Positions 61,304 to 64,000 of a DNA stretch of 64,000 nt are shown piece after piece. Both the position numbers and the translations under genes were made by a program. The notes under the pieces were generated by a model, which made no database searches, was not told where the DNA came from, and was given only the letters and a program-made list of their open reading frames with translations. This stretch comes from Pampus argenteus (Eukaryota; Chordata; Actinopteri; Scombriformes; Stromateidae), in contig CM072879.1 of the NCBI GenBank assembly GCA_036937835.1, positions 10,466,001 through 10,530,000 on the forward strand, written 5' to 3'. Numbering within the stretch: the first letter of the stretch is position 1; every line of letters starts with the position of its first letter.

Positions 61304-64000
61304 CTGTGGGTCAGAGAGGATAGTCAGTGAGTTGACTGGTTCAACCTGTGTTTCAGACGGTTTGAGCCTTTCAAATACAATGTGCTTCAGTGAAAGGAAG
61401 CGATACGATTTGCTTATTTTTCTTATAAGTGTGTTTATGCAGATGAACTACGATGTTATCATTTTAAGATCTCTTTTTTTTTTCCCCACTGGATCTCAAA
61501 CCTCTTTTTCTAAAAGCGTGGAGACGTTTGGCTGCCTATAAGAGGCGGACTTACAGACAATAAAAGTGCAATTTGTACTTTGAGATGGGTGTGTTTCTTA
61601 TCTACGCAAAGGTAAGACACGTGTATGAGTACACACACACACACACATACACAGGTGTACAGACACAGGAACATGTACCGATCTGTCACACCAGACAACA
61701 GACTCATGAAATGACTCAGAAAAGACTCCCTGTCGCAACTAATACATAAGTCTATTAAGTTGTAGAAGGGGAAGCATGATTGAGTAATTCTCACTCTACT
61801 AATACATGTCTAAAACTACTCTGTTGTAACAACAATCTTCTACACTTGACCTATAAAGATAGATGAGTCAAGTCGGTACACCAATGAACTGAAAACTGAA
61901 GCAGTCTGTCCCTGAAAATAGTTTCAAGATACTTCAAGAGGGAACATACTTTAAAAAAAAACAACACTATGGTCCCGTTCAACGAGAAAGATTTAAGAGT
62001 GGGGGCAGGCAAAAAAAAACAACAAAAAAAAACAGAGAAAAAGAAAGGCATGGAAAGGAGGAGTGTAAAGAGAAGCCAATTGTCATGTTGTTCTGTGGAT
62101 CATGATGCTGTGTTGGAGGAGAGCAGGCAGGCTGCAGCTCTGCATGCAAATCAAATTAGCCAGTTAAGAGAGCTCTTTGTCCACGGGCCCCGGTGGTTCC
62201 TGAGAGCCAGGAGCCTCCCTCTTCTCTCCCCCCTGATGAAGGGGACCTTGACTGACCCACACAGACAGATGCACACACACACACACACATGCACACAAGC
62301 ATAAAGAGGAAGCAACTGACACCCATCATCATACACTAGCCTCTTTTTATCCATCTGTTGGCTTTCCAGCTGCATGCATTCTGTCACTTTTCAGTGTTTA
62401 TCTCGGTCGCTATGTTTGCTCTTTTCAGACTCTCTCCATCTGTTTTGTGCTCTCTGTCTTTCTGTTTGTCTCCAGCAGAAGATTAATAAACATCAAGCTA
62501 ACAACTCTGCAGTTTTGACTGTAGAGCAAGAAAGTTTTAGAGGAAGCGATTACATTTCAAATATGGAGATGACGGTTGTCTGGCAGAATACGCCCTGAGC
62601 ACACATACACATGAATACACAAGCTCCTCTGACTGGGAGAAAACAGAGACCGGCCCAAGCCGGATCTCACAATAGCACAGAGGAAGAGGAGTATCAAACA
62701 ACAGGTTCATTTTTCTGCTGAGGCTTTCAAAAACATGGCCGTCTTCACACTGCAGGAGCTTTGTTAAAGAGGACAAGAGATCAGCCCCCGCAGAGATTCC
62801 ACGGCCATGAGAGAGTAGGCACGTTCATGTTGATGTTGTAATATAAAACAGACTCTGTCTATTTCAGATTATGAAATGTGAAACATCAGTTCACCCGTCG
62901 GCATGGGTGAATCCTCTAAGCTTATTTTCAAGCCTGTTTGCAAACACAGCTACATAAAACCAGACCAGAGAGCTCATTAACACAAAAAGAGTGCCAACTT
63001 CCACTTGGCCACTGCCACCTTTTAGCAGGCTGGCAGGGCAGCCGGCTGAGGCAACTAGGTCACCTGCTGTGTACACCAGCGGTGTGCCTCCAAGTGTTCA
63101 CCTTGCTGAGCTAATGTTTCACCTGGCCAGGAGGAGCAGAGGGAGGGAGGCGCTCTAGTTCACCCCAAATACTACTTGATACTGCTTATGTACTGTAATA
63201 ATTTGTCAAGATAATTCCAGAGATGTAGAGTACACTCAAAATACTCCAATAAAGTGTTTTATCATTTCTCCAGTTAGCTACCTGAAAACATATATATGCA
63301 TATATATTAAACATATACATTAAAGGGGATGTAATGTTTTTGCAAGTGCATATTCTTCTCACGGGGATTTTATGTTTCTGCTGCAGCAGGAGGCTTTCTT
63401 TGAACTGGCTACACTCCAAACTGGCTTGGCGTCGTTGGCAACAGGCACTCATTGTTTTTAACCAAGTCAAACCAGTTCCTGCACGAGTAGCCCCGACTGA
63501 AATTGTTGGGTTGTAAGGGAGAAAACAAACTGAAGCAGCTTTGGCCTGGCAGACGGGAGACTGTGTTATGCAATAATGAACAGGAAAGAGTGGGAGGATA
63601 TAGGTTTGGAAGATCTGAAACCCCAAAACAAAATAAAACTATACTTTTTCTGTGCTGACCGGTAGGCTTCACAATTTCTGAAACATGAACATCATGTTGG
63701 AGATAAACATGATTTTCTGAAACTATGACAACAAAGCAAATGGTCATCCACTACCTCGTTATACCTTCGACAATAAACTGTCATCTCATTATAAGGTTTT
63801 ATGTGTTCATTCCTGAAAAGCAGAAGTTCAATGTTTTCACTCGACAGTGAGGCGATGTGGCCTGAGCTTTGGAGAAAACAACACATGACACATTAGTGCT
63901 TGTTATCCACAGTAAATCCTAACATTGGACACACTACTACTTTAAGCCAGAACATCAAATTTACAAAACAGCATGTCGCTCTGAGATCAAACTCCCTCTG
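61304..64000 (-). other. ndrg1: ndrg1 intron 1 / upstream region, no coding exon seen
   Basis: This lies upstream of the first coding exon on the minus strand. I see no coding exon. It contains a CACGTG E-box at 61618-61623, an octamer ATGCAAAT at 62144-62151 and CA tracts near 61630 and 62270. A non-coding first exon may be present but cannot be told from sequence alone. Confidence 0.5.
61618..61623. promoter_or_regulatory. ndrg1: CACGTG E-box upstream of ndrg1 exon 2
   Basis: A perfect palindromic E-box that also contains the HIF core ACGTG. Mammalian NDRG1 is repressed by N-myc and induced by hypoxia, so the site is plausible, but single 6-mers occur by chance. Confidence 0.3.

Noticed and set aside
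61065..61541. 158-residue plus-strand open frame
   Set aside because: It lies antisense across ndrg1 exon 2 and its introns, is of low complexity in parts and shows no family similarity.
1..64000. CRISPR arrays, operons, tRNA or rRNA genes
   Set aside because: No regularly spaced repeats with unique spacers, no prokaryotic gene organisation, and no cloverleaf or rRNA core recognised. The sequence is vertebrate nuclear DNA.

Overview
The window is nuclear DNA from a ray-finned fish, most likely a percomorph teleost. Support: spliced vertebrate genes with GT-AG introns, abundant (CA)n/(GT)n tracts, a decayed Tc1-type transposon and interspersed fragments resembling common percomorph repeats. 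Homology calls come from reading the translated exons against recalled vertebrate proteins. No database was searched.

Layout. (1) 1-21.2 kb: ctnnal1 (alpha-catulin, vinculin/alpha-catenin family), + strand, 18 exons to the stop codon; the first exon lies left of the window. (2) 21.2-23.2 kb: abitram (Simiate/FAM206A), - strand, six coding exons, complete, tail-to-tail with ctnnal1. (3) 23.2-31.1 kb: gene desert with transposon debris. (4) 31.1-34.5 kb: sla (Src-like adaptor, SH3-SH2), - strand, seven coding exons, complete. (5) 34.5-46.9 kb: second gene desert with microsatellites and local duplications. (6) 46.9-52.7 kb: ccn4 (WISP1), + strand, five exons, complete. (7) 52.6-64 kb: ndrg1, - strand, 15 coding exons plus a probable alternative first exon with its own TATA box.

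The five genes do not form a pathway. They form two conserved synteny blocks: ctnnal1-abitram (adjacent on human 9q31) and sla-ccn4-ndrg1 (human 8q24, same relative orientations). The join falls in the 23-31 kb desert. In mammals SLA lies inside thyroglobulin, and no thyroglobulin exon was recognised here. Both convergent pairs (ctnnal1/abitram and ccn4/ndrg1) have opposing poly(A) signals within about 50 bp. The most interesting points are the ndrg1 dual N-terminus, its four-unit kinase-site repeat, the tight convergent 3' ends, and several repeat-derived structures. I found no new multi-gene system.
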